From: Ferrovibrio sp046294345
GTDB lineage: Bacteria > Pseudomonadota > Alphaproteobacteria > Ferrovibrionales > Ferrovibrionaceae
Length of the DNA: 42,788 nt
NCBI GenBank assembly: GCA_046294345.1
Contig: JBKBJT010000029.1
Span: forward strand, 1 to 42,788
Direction: 5' to 3'
A model generated the notes under the pieces. That model had not been told where the DNA came from. It ran no database searches and saw nothing but the letters and a program-made list of their open reading frames with translations. A program made the position numbers and the translations under genes. Positions 15,848-23,882 of the stretch are shown in pieces. The first letter of the stretch is position 1; every line of letters starts with the position of its first letter.

Positions 15848-16382
15848 TGCATCTTTGCAGGCGAAGGCGGCCGGTTTCCGGCCGCCTTCGTTGTTTGATC
15901 GTCTCTGCACCCTGCTTGCGGTACTGGGTGGGTTTATCCTGCTGGCGGCTGCCGCGGTCACCGTGGTCAGCGTGCTCGGACGCTATTTCTTCAGCGCGCC
16001 GATCCCCGGTGACGTGGAGATCGTTGCCCTGCTGATGGCAGCCTCGATCGCGCTGTTCCTGCCCTATTGCCAGCTGCACAAGGGCAACGTGATCGTCGAC
16101 GTCTTCACAGAAGCCGCGCCACCGCGCATCCGGTTGGGGCTGGATGTCCTGGCCAGCCTGCTGGTGGCCGTGGTGGCGGCCGTGTTGGCCTGGCGCCTGG
16201 GAATCGGCGGCATGGAGCTGCGGGTTGCCAATGACGAATCCATGGTGCTGCGCCTGCCGACCTGGATCGGCTTCGTCATCGTCGTACCATCCTTCGCGCT
16301 GCTGGCTCTGGCCAGCCTGGTGGCGGCCTGGCGCGACTGTCTCGGCGGCCATTCGGCCCATGCTTCCAAGGTGGCGGAATGA
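15828..16382 (+). CDS. TRAP transporter small permease (DctQ family), pca-linked
   Basis: 184 aa. Small inner-membrane subunit of the TRAP carrier, with four hydrophobic helices (roughly 30-50, 65-80, 100-125 and 145-170). The typical DctQ segments 'VLGRYFFSAPIPGDVEI' and 'LFLPYCQLHKGNVIVDVF' are present. The ATG at 15828 lies inside the end of the binding-protein gene, and the stop overlaps the large-permease ATG (ATGA, 16379-16382), so the three subunits are translationally coupled. Confidence 0.9.
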   Translation: MAQKPTDASLQAKAAGFRPPSLFDRLCTLLAVLGGFILLAAAAVTVVSVLGRYFFSAPIPGDVEIVALLMAASIALFLPYCQLHKGNVIVDVFTEAAPPRIRLGLDVLASLLVAVVAAVLAWRLGIGGMELRVANDESMVLRLPTWIGFVIVVPSFALLALASLVAAWRDCLGGHSAHASKVAE

Positions 16383-17701
16383 CCAGCCTGGGTATCGGCA
16401 TTCTTTTCATTGGTATAATGATCTTTCTGATGGTGATCCGGGTGCCGATCGCCATCGCCATGATCCTGTCGGGTGCCGGCGGCTATATCGTGCTGTCGGG
16501 CTGGCTGCCGTTCCTGAACCGCCTCAAGACCGGTCCGTTCTTCACCCTTTCATCGGAAAGTTTTTCCGTCATCCCGTTGTTCCTCCTGATGGGCTATATC
16601 GCCTCGCGGGCGGGAATCAGCCGTGCCTTGTTCGCCGGCGCGAACGCCTTCATCGGCCATGTGCGGGGCGGGCTCTCGATGGCTGCCATCGGCGGCTGCG
16701 CCATGTTCGGTGCGATCTGCGGTTCCTCCCTGGCCACCGCGGCCACCATGGGCCAGGTCGCGCTGCCCGAGATGAAGCGCTACGGTTATGCCGGCAGCCT
16801 GGCCACCGGCACGCTGGCGGCCGGCGGCACGCTGGGCATCCTGATTCCGCCGTCGATTCCGCTGATCGTCTATTGCATCCTGGCCGAGCAGAATATCGCC
16901 AAGGTGTTTTTCGCCGCCTTCCTGCCCGGTATCCTGGCCACTGTCGGCTACATGATCGCGATCGCGATCTATGTGCGCATCAATCCCAAGGCCGGCCCGG
17001 CCGGTCCGAGGACTGACTGGGCTGGGCGGCTGCGGGCCATGCGCGATCTGGTGCCGATCCTGCTGCTGTTCGTGCTGGTGCTCGGCGGCATCTATTCCGG
17101 TGTGTTCACGCCCACCGAGGCTGCTGCCTTCGGCTCGCTGGGGGCTCTGCTGATTGCGGTGGTCTTGAACGGCCTGCGGCTGGGTGGTCTGATCGACTGC
17201 CTGCGTGACACGGCGATCAGCGCCGGCATGATCTTCATGATCCTGATCGGCGCCGACATCTTCAACTCCTTCATGGCGCTTAGCGGCGTGCCGCAGGAAC
17301 TGGCCGATGCCATCGGCCGCAGCGGCCTGTCACCGATGATGGTCATGCTGATGATCCTGCTGGTCTATCTGGTGCTCGGCTGCCTGATGGACTCGCTCAG
17401 CATGATCCTGCTGACCCTGCCGATTTTCCTGCCGGCGGTGTTCGCCCTCGATTTCGGGCTCACGGCCGAGCAGACCGCGATCTGGTTCGGCATCCTGATC
17501 CTGATCGTGGTCGAGGTCGGCCTGATCACGCCTCCGGTCGGGATGAACGTTTTTGTCATCAACAAGCTGGCGCGTGACGTGCCGATGCGGCACACTTTCC
17601 GCGGCGTGGTGCCGTTCCTGATCTCGGATGCGGTGCGCGTTGCCCTTCTGTTGATCTTCCCGGTCCTGACCTATGGATTGCTGGAGCTTGTTAAATGGTA
17701 G
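16379..17701 (+). CDS. TRAP transporter large permease (DctM family), pca-linked
   Basis: 440 aa, about 12 hydrophobic segments. Membrane carrier subunit driving sodium-coupled uptake of the ligand delivered by the binding protein. Family hallmarks: 'VIPLFLLMGYIASRAG' near residue 62, 'GGTLGILIPPSIPLI' near 162, 'GVFTPTEAAAFG' and 'GLITPPVGMNVFVI' near the C terminus. It overlaps dctQ upstream and pcaB downstream (by 7 bases), which shows that the transporter is built into the pca operon rather than simply nearby. Confidence 0.94.
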   Translation: MTSLGIGILFIGIMIFLMVIRVPIAIAMILSGAGGYIVLSGWLPFLNRLKTGPFFTLSSESFSVIPLFLLMGYIASRAGISRALFAGANAFIGHVRGGLSMAAIGGCAMFGAICGSSLATAATMGQVALPEMKRYGYAGSLATGTLAAGGTLGILIPPSIPLIVYCILAEQNIAKVFFAAFLPGILATVGYMIAIAIYVRINPKAGPAGPRTDWAGRLRAMRDLVPILLLFVLVLGGIYSGVFTPTEAAAFGSLGALLIAVVLNGLRLGGLIDCLRDTAISAGMIFMILIGADIFNSFMALSGVPQELADAIGRSGLSPMMVMLMILLVYLVLGCLMDSLSMILLTLPIFLPAVFALDFGLTAEQTAIWFGILILIVVEVGLITPPVGMNVFVINKLARDVPMRHTFRGVVPFLISDAVRVALLLIFPVLTYGLLELVKW

Positions 17702-19044
17702 CTGACCGGGGCATCTTCGCCCCTCTCTTTGCCGGCCCTGCCATCGCTGCGGTGTTTTCCGACCATGCCCATCTGCAGGGTATGCTGGATTTCGAGGCGG
17801 CGCTGGCGCGGGCGGAAGCCAAGACGGGCGTGATTCCCCAGGCGGCGGTCGCGCCGATTGTTTCGGCCTGTGCGGCCGAGACCTATGATTTAACAGTCCT
17901 CGCCACCGCTGCCGCAAAGGCCGGCAATACTGCCATCCCGGTGGTGAAGATGCTGACCGCGCGCGTCGCGGAAGCCGATGGCGAGGCCGCGCGTTACGTG
18001 CATTGGGGTGCGACCAGCCAGGACGCAATGGATACCGGCCTGGTGCTGCAGCTGCGCCAGGCCCTGGCCCTGATGGAAGCCGATCTCTCCCGTCTGTCCG
18101 CCGCGCTCGCGGTGCTGGCAGCCAACCACAAACAGACGCCGATGGTGGGGCGCACCTGGCTGCAGCATGCCCTGCCGGTCACCTTCGGCCTGAAGGCGGC
18201 TGGCTGGCTGGATGCCATTGAACGTCATCGTGCCCGGCTGGCGGAACTCAAGCCGCGCCTGCTGGTGCTGCAATTCGGTGGTGCCGCCGGCACGCTGGCG
18301 GCGCTGGACGATAAGGGTCTGCAAGTGGCGGCGGCCTTGGCCGAAGATCTCAACCTCGGTCTGCCAGCCATGCCGTGGCATGGCGCGCGTGACCGCGTGG
18401 TCGAACTGGCGACGATGCTGGCCTTGTTGACCGGCAGCCTGGGCAAGATGGCGCGCGATATCGCGCTGCTGATGCAGACCGACGTGGGCGAGGCTTTTGA
18501 ACCAGCCGGAGAGGGCCGGGGTGGTTCCTCCACCATGCCGCACAAGCGCAATCCGGTAACGGCCGCCGTCGTGCTGGCTGCCGCCACGCGGGTGCCGCAT
18601 CTGGCCGGCAGCCTGCTCAGCGGCATGGCGCAGGAGCACGAGCGAGGCCTGGGCGGCTGGCATGCCGAATGGCAGGTGCTGCCCGAACTGGTGCAACTCA
18701 GCGCCGGCGCGCTGGCGCAGATGGCTGATACCATCGAGGGGCTCGAAGTCGATGCCGACCGCATGCGGGCCAATCTGGATGTCACCAACGGCCTGATCAT
18801 GGCTGAAGCCGTGACGATGGCTTTGGGCGCGAAGATCGGACGGCTGGCGGCGCATCAGCGCGTCGAGGCGGCAGCGAAGCAGGCGGTGAGCGAAAAGCGC
18901 CATCTGCGCGATGTGCTGGCCGAGGATGCCGTGGTGGTCCAGCAGCTGGGCGCGGAAACCCTGGGCCAGCTTTTTGATCCGCTGGGCTATACCGGCATGG
19001 CGGCAACGCTGGTCGACCGCGTGCTGGCGGCCCGGCGGCAGTAA
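17695..19044 (+). CDS. pcaB: 3-carboxy-cis,cis-muconate cycloisomerase
   Basis: 449 aa. Fumarase/aspartase superfamily enzyme that converts 3-carboxy-cis,cis-muconate to 4-carboxymuconolactone. The superfamily signature 'GGSSTMPHKRNP' lies at residues 276-287, with the mobile-loop serines Ser278-Ser279. 'YVHWGATSQDAMDTG' (101-115) and 'TWLQHALPVTFG' (154-165) are the other two conserved regions. Its ATG lies 7 bases inside the end of the TRAP permease gene. The enzyme acts directly after PcaHG. Confidence 0.95.
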   Translation: MVADRGIFAPLFAGPAIAAVFSDHAHLQGMLDFEAALARAEAKTGVIPQAAVAPIVSACAAETYDLTVLATAAAKAGNTAIPVVKMLTARVAEADGEAARYVHWGATSQDAMDTGLVLQLRQALALMEADLSRLSAALAVLAANHKQTPMVGRTWLQHALPVTFGLKAAGWLDAIERHRARLAELKPRLLVLQFGGAAGTLAALDDKGLQVAAALAEDLNLGLPAMPWHGARDRVVELATMLALLTGSLGKMARDIALLMQTDVGEAFEPAGEGRGGSSTMPHKRNPVTAAVVLAAATRVPHLAGSLLSGMAQEHERGLGGWHAEWQVLPELVQLSAGALAQMADTIEGLEVDADRMRANLDVTNGLIMAEAVTMALGAKIGRLAAHQRVEAAAKQAVSEKRHLRDVLAEDAVVVQQLGAETLGQLFDPLGYTGMAATLVDRVLAARRQ

Positions 19045-19064
19045 CAGGCAACACAGGAGGCTGC

Positions 19065-19847
19065 ATGCCGTTTATCGCCTGCGACGACGGCGTCGAACTG
19101 CATTACCGGCTGGATGGACCGGAAAGGGCGCCGGTGCTGGTGATGTCCAATTCTCTGGGCACCGATCTCGGCATGTGGGAACCGCAGATGTCGGTTCTGG
19201 CCGAGCATTACCGCGTGCTGCGTTACGATACCCGCGGCCATGGCCAGTCCGGTCTGCCGCCGAAACCCTATCAGGTCGACCGTCTCGGCCGTGATGTCCT
19301 GACCCTGATGGACGGGTTGGGCATCGACCGCGCGATGTTCTGCGGCCTGTCGATGGGCGGCATGACCGGCATGTGGCTGGGCATCCATGCGCCGCAGCGC
19401 TTCAGCCGCCTCGTGCTATGCAATACCGCGGCGAAGATCGGCACTCCCGAGGTCTGGAATGCCCGCATCGCCACGGTGCGCGAAGGCGGCATGGCCGCCA
19501 TTCTCAATGGCGTGATCCAGCGCTGGTTCACCGAGGATTTCGTCAAGCTGCATCCGGCATCCGTGAAGCTGATCTCGGATATGCTGCTGGCCACCGCGCC
19601 GGAAGGGTATTGCGCCGCCTGCGCCGCCGTGCGCGACATGGATCAGCGCGATGGCATTGCCGCCATTCGCCTGCCCGTGCTGGTGATCGCCGGTGCGCAT
19701 GATCTGGCGACGCCGGCACAGGATGGCCGTTTCGTCGCCGACGCCATTCCCGGCGCGCGGTATGCCGAATTGCCCGCCGCGCATCTGTCCAACGTGGAGC
19801 GGGTCGAGGAATTTACCCGGCTGCTCACCGGGTTCCTGGCCGGCTGA
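19065..19847 (+). CDS. pcaD: 3-oxoadipate enol-lactonase
   Basis: 260 aa alpha/beta hydrolase that opens 3-oxoadipate enol-lactone to 3-oxoadipate. The nucleophile is Ser96 in 'GLSMGG', the acid Asp213 in 'GAHDLATP' and the base His240 in 'AAHLSNVE', all in register with PcaD. 'MSNSLGTDLGMWEPQ' (27-41) is the usual PcaD oxyanion region. An AGGAGG site precedes the ATG, 20 bp after the pcaB stop. PcaD and PcaC are separate proteins here, not fused as PcaL. Confidence 0.95.
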   Translation: MPFIACDDGVELHYRLDGPERAPVLVMSNSLGTDLGMWEPQMSVLAEHYRVLRYDTRGHGQSGLPPKPYQVDRLGRDVLTLMDGLGIDRAMFCGLSMGGMTGMWLGIHAPQRFSRLVLCNTAAKIGTPEVWNARIATVREGGMAAILNGVIQRWFTEDFVKLHPASVKLISDMLLATAPEGYCAACAAVRDMDQRDGIAAIRLPVLVIAGAHDLATPAQDGRFVADAIPGARYAELPAAHLSNVERVEEFTRLLTGFLAG

Positions 19848-19863
19848 CCGAAAGGATATCGTG

Positions 19864-20259
19864 ATGGATGACAAGGACCGCTATGGCGCCGGGATGACCG
19901 TCCGGCGCGCCGTGCTGGGCGATGCGCACGTCGATCGCTCGCTCACAAAGATCAACGACTTCAACGGCGATTTCCAGAATTTCATTACCCGCTATGCCTG
20001 GGGCGAGATCTGGACCGATCCCACCCTGGACCGCAAGACGCGCAGCTGCATGGTGCTGTCGACCATGATCGCGCTGAACCGCGTGGATGAGTTCAAGCTG
20101 CATGTGAAGGCCGCCTTCAACAACGGCCTGACCAAAAACGATATCCGCGCGGTGATCAAGCAGGCCGCCGTCTATTGCGGCGTGCCGGCGGGCAACAGCG
20201 CCACCCACTGGGCCGAAGAAGTATTCGCCCAGATGGAAAAGGACGGCCATAAATTCTGA
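19864..20259 (+). CDS. pcaC: 4-carboxymuconolactone decarboxylase
   Basis: 131 aa, the standard PcaC length. It decarboxylates 4-carboxymuconolactone to 3-oxoadipate enol-lactone, the step between PcaB and PcaD. The CMD/AhpD-like fold is shown by 'DRKTRSCMVLSTMIALNR' and 'EFKLHVKAAFNNGLT', then 'QAAVYCGVPAGNSA' near the C terminus. 'AAVYCG' and 'WAEEVF' are typical. ATG at 19864 follows an AGGAT site; a GTG directly before it is the alternative. Last gene of the pca operon, followed by a strong terminator. Confidence 0.95.
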   Translation: MDDKDRYGAGMTVRRAVLGDAHVDRSLTKINDFNGDFQNFITRYAWGEIWTDPTLDRKTRSCMVLSTMIALNRVDEFKLHVKAAFNNGLTKNDIRAVIKQAAVYCGVPAGNSATHWAEEVFAQMEKDGHKF

Positions 20260-20265
20260 CAATAA

Positions 20266-20293
20266 AAAAGCGGCGCCTTTCGGCGCCGCTTTT
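20266..20293. terminator. Bidirectional intrinsic terminator between pcaC and the helicase gene
   Basis: AAAAGCGGCGCC (20266-20277) and GGCGCCGCTTTT (20282-20293) form a perfect 12-bp stem around TTTC. The A-run on one side and T-run on the other give a U-tract on either strand, so it can end both the pca operon and the convergent helicase transcript. Confidence 0.9.
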
Positions 20294-20312
20294 CTCCTGG
20301 GATCAGGAGCGA

Positions 20313-21683
20313 TTAGTACGAAGCCTGGCGCTGGCCGCGGTTCTGGCCGCCGCCCTGCTGCTGCGGGCGGCCGAAACGCTTGCCGCCGGGCTTGCGGTTC
20401 TGCTGCGGCTGGCCCTGATCGCTGCGACCGCGATGGCCGTCGTTGCGCTGGCCATCCTTGCGGCCGCCAGCGTGGTTCTGGCCATGCGGGCGCTGCTGCT
20501 GATGCGGCCGTGACTCGCCTTTCGGCTCGGCAGCGGTGGCGGCTGCCAGCTTGGCGTCGCCGCGCCGGTCGGTGAAGGGGATGCGCTGGCGCGTCACCTT
20601 CTCGATGTCGCGCAGATAGGCGCGTTCGTCCTGGGCGCAGAGCGAAATGGCCATGCCGTCCTTGCCGGCGCGCGCGGTGCGGCCAATGCGGTGCACGTAG
20701 CTTTCCGGCACATTGGGCAGCTCGAAATTCACCACATGGCTGACGCCGGTGACATCGATGCCACGGGCAGCGATATCGGTGGCAACCAGCACGCGGATGC
20801 GGCCGGCCTTGAAATCGGCCAGGGCGCGTTCGCGCTGGCTCTGCGACTTGTTGCCGTGGATGGCGTTGGCCGGCACGCCGCCGCTGGTCAGGTGGCGGGC
20901 GACACGGTCGGCGCCATGCTTGGTGCGGGTGAAAACCAGCGCGCGGGTGATGGTGGCATCGGTCATGATCTCGGCGAGCAGGGCACGCTTGCGCTCGGCT
21001 TCGATGAAGATCACCTGCTGGTCGATGCGCTCGACCGTGGTGGCGGCCGGGGTCACTTCCACGCGCACGGGGTCCTTCAGGAAGCCGGCCGCGAGCTGGG
21101 CGATGTTCTGCGGCATGGTGGCCGAGAAGAACAGGCTCTGGCGCTGCTTGGGCAGGGCCTGCGAGATGCGCTTGATCGCATGCACAAAGCCGAGGTCCAG
21201 CATCTGGTCGGCTTCATCCAGCACCACGGTCTCGACGGCATCCAGCCGCAGGGTGCCCTGCTGCATATGGTCGATCAGGCGGCCCGGGGTGGCGACGAGC
21301 ACGTCGACGCCGCGCGCCAAGGCCTGCACCTGCGGGTTCATGCCGACGCCGCCGAACACGACGGTGACCGAAAGTTTCATCTCGCGGCCATAGGCGCGGA
21401 ATTTGTCGGCGATCTGCGAGGCCAGTTCGCGCGTCGGGCTCAACACCAGCGCACGGCAGGTCTTCGGCGCCGGGCGGCGGTTATTGGCGGCCAGGCGATG
21501 CAGGATCGGCAGGGCGAAAGCGGCGGTCTTGCCGGTGCCGGTCTGGGCGATGCCCAGCAGGTCACGGCCCGCCAGGACGGGCGGAATGGCCTGGGTCTGG
21601 ATCGGCGTCGGCTGGGTGTACTTGCCCGCAATCAGGGCGTTGAGCAGGGCCTGGTCGAGGCCGAGTTCGTTAAAGCTGGTCAA
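20313..21683 (-). CDS. rhlE: DEAD-box ATP-dependent RNA helicase (RhlE type)
   Basis: 456 aa. Unwinds RNA duplexes, typically in ribosome assembly and mRNA decay. Motifs in order: Q motif ('FNELGLDQALL...PTPIQ', 4-29), Walker A AQTGTGKT (46-53), PTREL (83-87), DEAD (156-159), SAT (187-189), 'VATDIAARGID' (300-310) and HRIGRTAR (331-338). From about residue 375 a disordered tail rich in Gln, Gly, Arg and Asn follows, likely for RNA binding. The best start is TTG at 21683, with AAGGA 7 nt upstream; no ATG lies at the Q-motif boundary. Upstream is a long untranslated leader. Confidence 0.93.
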   Translation of the reverse strand: MTSFNELGLDQALLNALIAGKYTQPTPIQTQAIPPVLAGRDLLGIAQTGTGKTAAFALPILHRLAANNRRPAPKTCRALVLSPTRELASQIADKFRAYGREMKLSVTVVFGGVGMNPQVQALARGVDVLVATPGRLIDHMQQGTLRLDAVETVVLDEADQMLDLGFVHAIKRISQALPKQRQSLFFSATMPQNIAQLAAGFLKDPVRVEVTPAATTVERIDQQVIFIEAERKRALLAEIMTDATITRALVFTRTKHGADRVARHLTSGGVPANAIHGNKSQSQRERALADFKAGRIRVLVATDIAARGIDVTGVSHVVNFELPNVPESYVHRIGRTARAGKDGMAISLCAQDERAYLRDIEKVTRQRIPFTDRRGDAKLAAATAAEPKGESRPHQQQRPHGQNHAGGRKDGQRNDGHRGRSDQGQPQQNRKPGGKRFGRPQQQGGGQNRGQRQASY

Positions 21684-21911
21684 AATGAAATCCTTAAGGG
21701 TAAGCGCACGACGGCGCCAGGCGGGCTCGCCTGCAGCGCAGCGATCGGACGCGGGTCCGGTAAAACGTCCCCGCGTGACCTGGGTCGTGAATGGGAGTGC
21801 GAGGCGTTGGGCAGGACGAAAGAGCCAGATTTGCTCCCCGCTCACGCGGCCACAACGCGAATGCCATCGAAACGGCAGGCGGTATATGGGCCTTATACGG
21901 CCTAAGGTCAA
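21684..21911 (-). promoter_or_regulatory. Predicted helicase promoter and ~190-nt leader
   Basis: On the minus strand TTGACC (21911-21906) and TATACC (21886-21881), 19 bp apart, are a plausible promoter just downstream of the gli stop. This would leave a leader of about 190 nt before the TTG start, long for this compact genome. No terminator is seen between gli and this promoter, so some readthrough from the uronate operon is possible. No coding sequence is evident in the leader. Confidence 0.4.
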
Positions 21912-21930
21912 GCGAAATAAGCGATTACCC

Positions 21931-22779
21931 TCAAAAGCCGTACAAATCCGCCGGATTGTCGGTGAAGATTTTCCGGCGGTCGGCTTCGTTCGGCGCCCAG
22001 TCCAGCATCAGGTCGAGCATGGCGCCCTCGTCGGGATAACCGAATTTGGCGGCCTGGGCATGGGGAAAATTGCTGGCCCAGATCATGCGTTCGGGCGCTT
22101 GTTTCACCAATGCCTTTGCCAGAACGCCAACATCCTCGTATTTCGGCTTGCCGGTTTTCGATGTCTCGTAAGCCGCGGCCAGTTTGACCCAGACATTGCC
22201 GCTATCCACCAGCCGCTGCAGGCACTGGAAGGAGGGATGGTCCACCGGGACCGGTTCCAGGAACTTGCCGATATGGTCGATCACCACCTTGCAGGGTAGG
22301 CGTCGGATCATCGCCTCATGCCGGGGCAGGTCGCGGCCATCGAGTTGCAGCAGCAGATGCCAGCCATGGGGCGCTACGCGGGCAGCCATCTCTTGTGCAA
22401 CATCCAGCCCCAGCGTGCCGCCCAGCAGCGCCATGATGCGCAGGCCGCGCGCGCCGGCCCTGGTCAGGCGCTCCAGCTCGGCATCAGTCACGCCGGGCTT
22501 CGCCACCACCACGGCGCGGGCGATAGGCCCCAATTCGGCCGTGGCGGCCATGGTCAGACGGTTGTCGTCGCCATAGGCATTGGGTTGCACGACCACCACG
22601 CGTTCGATCCCCAGCCAGTCCATCACCTGGCGATAGTCGGCTATCGAGGCATCCGGCGGCGTCGGCGTGCCGGGCAGGGCGGCATAGCGGCTGTCATAGA
22701 AATGGATATGGGTGTCACAGGCACCTTTCGGCATCTGCAGCTTTGGCTTTGGGCCGGTGAGGATGCGGGTGTAGCTCAT
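21931..22779 (-). CDS. gli: Amidohydrolase-superfamily aldarolactone isomerase (Gli-like)
   Basis: 282 aa. Amidohydrolase-fold protein of the 2-pyrone-4,6-dicarboxylate-hydrolase-like group. The metal/active-site HxH lies at His24 and His26 ('CDTHIHFYD'). Later 'VIDHIGKF' and 'MIWASNFPH' hold conserved His and Asp/Asn positions. In Agrobacterium a member of this group (Gli) converts the galactaro-1,4 and 1,5 lactones, next to gci and udh, exactly the arrangement here. A PDC lactonase function is less likely because no lig genes are present. GGAG lies 7 nt before the ATG; last gene of the uronate operon. Confidence 0.83.
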   Translation of the reverse strand: MSYTRILTGPKPKLQMPKGACDTHIHFYDSRYAALPGTPTPPDASIADYRQVMDWLGIERVVVVQPNAYGDDNRLTMAATAELGPIARAVVVAKPGVTDAELERLTRAGARGLRIMALLGGTLGLDVAQEMAARVAPHGWHLLLQLDGRDLPRHEAMIRRLPCKVVIDHIGKFLEPVPVDHPSFQCLQRLVDSGNVWVKLAAAYETSKTGKPKYEDVGVLAKALVKQAPERMIWASNFPHAQAAKFGYPDEGAMLDLMLDWAPNEADRRKIFTDNPADLYGF

Positions 22780-22794
22780 GGGGTACTCCGGCGC

Positions 22795-23880
22795 TCAGGC
22801 GATACGGTATCGGGCCAGCACGTCTTCATCTGGTGCGAAGCCGATACCTGGTGTGTCGGGAATGGAAATGCTGCCATTCTGCGGCAGCGGAATATCTTGC
22901 CCGCAGAAGGCGTCCGGCTTCACATAGAGGAATTCGAACAGGCCGACATGCTCCAGATGCGCGGCCAGTTGCAGGGTGGCCCAGTAGCCGGGGCCGAAAT
23001 AGGGCGAATGCGGCATCAGCGTTTTGCCCGCAATGCCCGCTAGTCTGGCCACGGCCAGGAATTCGCTGACGCCGCCCACTTTGGTCACGCTGGGCTGCGG
23101 GTAATCCAGCGCCGCGATCAGGCGGCGGAATTCCATGGCGGTGCAGGCATTCTCGCCGGCCGAAAGCGGCACGCCGAAGCGGCGGCGCAGGGTGGCCAGG
23201 GTTTCGTAATCCTCGGGCGGAAAGATGGGTTCCTCGACCCAGAACAGGTCGAGGTCCTTCATCTTCGGCAGAAGGGCCTCGGCTTCCGCCAGACTCCAGC
23301 CGCAATTCACATCCGTGGTGATGCGGATATGTGGGCCCGCAGTGGCGCGTGCAGCGGCGATGGGCTCATAGGCAATTTCGTGCAGCTTGACGTCGCCATA
23401 GCCTTCCGCCACGGCTTTTTTCGTCATCGTCGTGATCGGTTCCGCGCCGCCATATCGCACCAGGCTGGCATAGGCCGGCACCTGGTCGCGTCGGCGGCCG
23501 AGCAGGGCGGACAGGCTCTTGCCGGCCCGCTTGCCGGCGATGTCCCACAGGGCGATATCAAGGCCTGATAGCGCGAATATGGTGATGCCGTACCGGCCCC
23601 AGATGTGCAGTTCCTTCTGCAGGTCGCGGCTGAGCGCCGGGATGTCGGCGGCGTCGCGCCCAATGGCCAGCGGTGCCACCATGTCATGCACCGCGGCGCG
23701 CACGGCCGAGGCGCAGCTATAGGCGAAAGCCTCGCCCCAGCCGACGAGGCCATCTTCGGTCTCGACCCGCAGCAGCAGGGTGTCGAATTCGGTCCAGCCG
23801 CGGCGCTTGGCCCGCGGTCCGTCGTAAAGATCGCCGAAGGGGATTTTCAGCGTGACGGTATCAATGCTTTTGATCCGCAT
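22795..23880 (-). CDS. gci: Enolase-superfamily D-galactarolactone cycloisomerase-like enzyme (Gci)
   Basis: 361 aa. Mandelate-racemase subgroup of the enolase superfamily. Ligand and acid/base residues are in order: Lys165-x-His167 ('VKLHE'), Asp190 ('TTDVNCGW'), Glu216 ('VEEPIFP'), Glu243 ('SAGEN') and His291 ('MPHSPYFGPG'). Gci opens D-galactaro-1,4-lactone to 5-dehydro-4-deoxyglucarate. The KxH plus 'MPHSPYFGPGY' context and the neighbours udh, kdgD and gli support this over mandelate racemase or a sugar-acid dehydratase. It starts 2 bp after the udh stop. Confidence 0.85.
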   Translation of the reverse strand: MRIKSIDTVTLKIPFGDLYDGPRAKRRGWTEFDTLLLRVETEDGLVGWGEAFAYSCASAVRAAVHDMVAPLAIGRDAADIPALSRDLQKELHIWGRYGITIFALSGLDIALWDIAGKRAGKSLSALLGRRRDQVPAYASLVRYGGAEPITTMTKKAVAEGYGDVKLHEIAYEPIAAARATAGPHIRITTDVNCGWSLAEAEALLPKMKDLDLFWVEEPIFPPEDYETLATLRRRFGVPLSAGENACTAMEFRRLIAALDYPQPSVTKVGGVSEFLAVARLAGIAGKTLMPHSPYFGPGYWATLQLAAHLEHVGLFEFLYVKPDAFCGQDIPLPQNGSISIPDTPGIGFAPDEDVLARYRIA

Positions 23881-23882
23881 CC

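Noticed and set aside
21931..22779. 2-pyrone-4,6-dicarboxylate hydrolase (LigI) for protocatechuate 4,5-cleavage
   Set aside because: Same fold, but the gene sits in an operon with udh, gci and kdgD and no lig genes; the local protocatechuate route is 3,4-cleavage.
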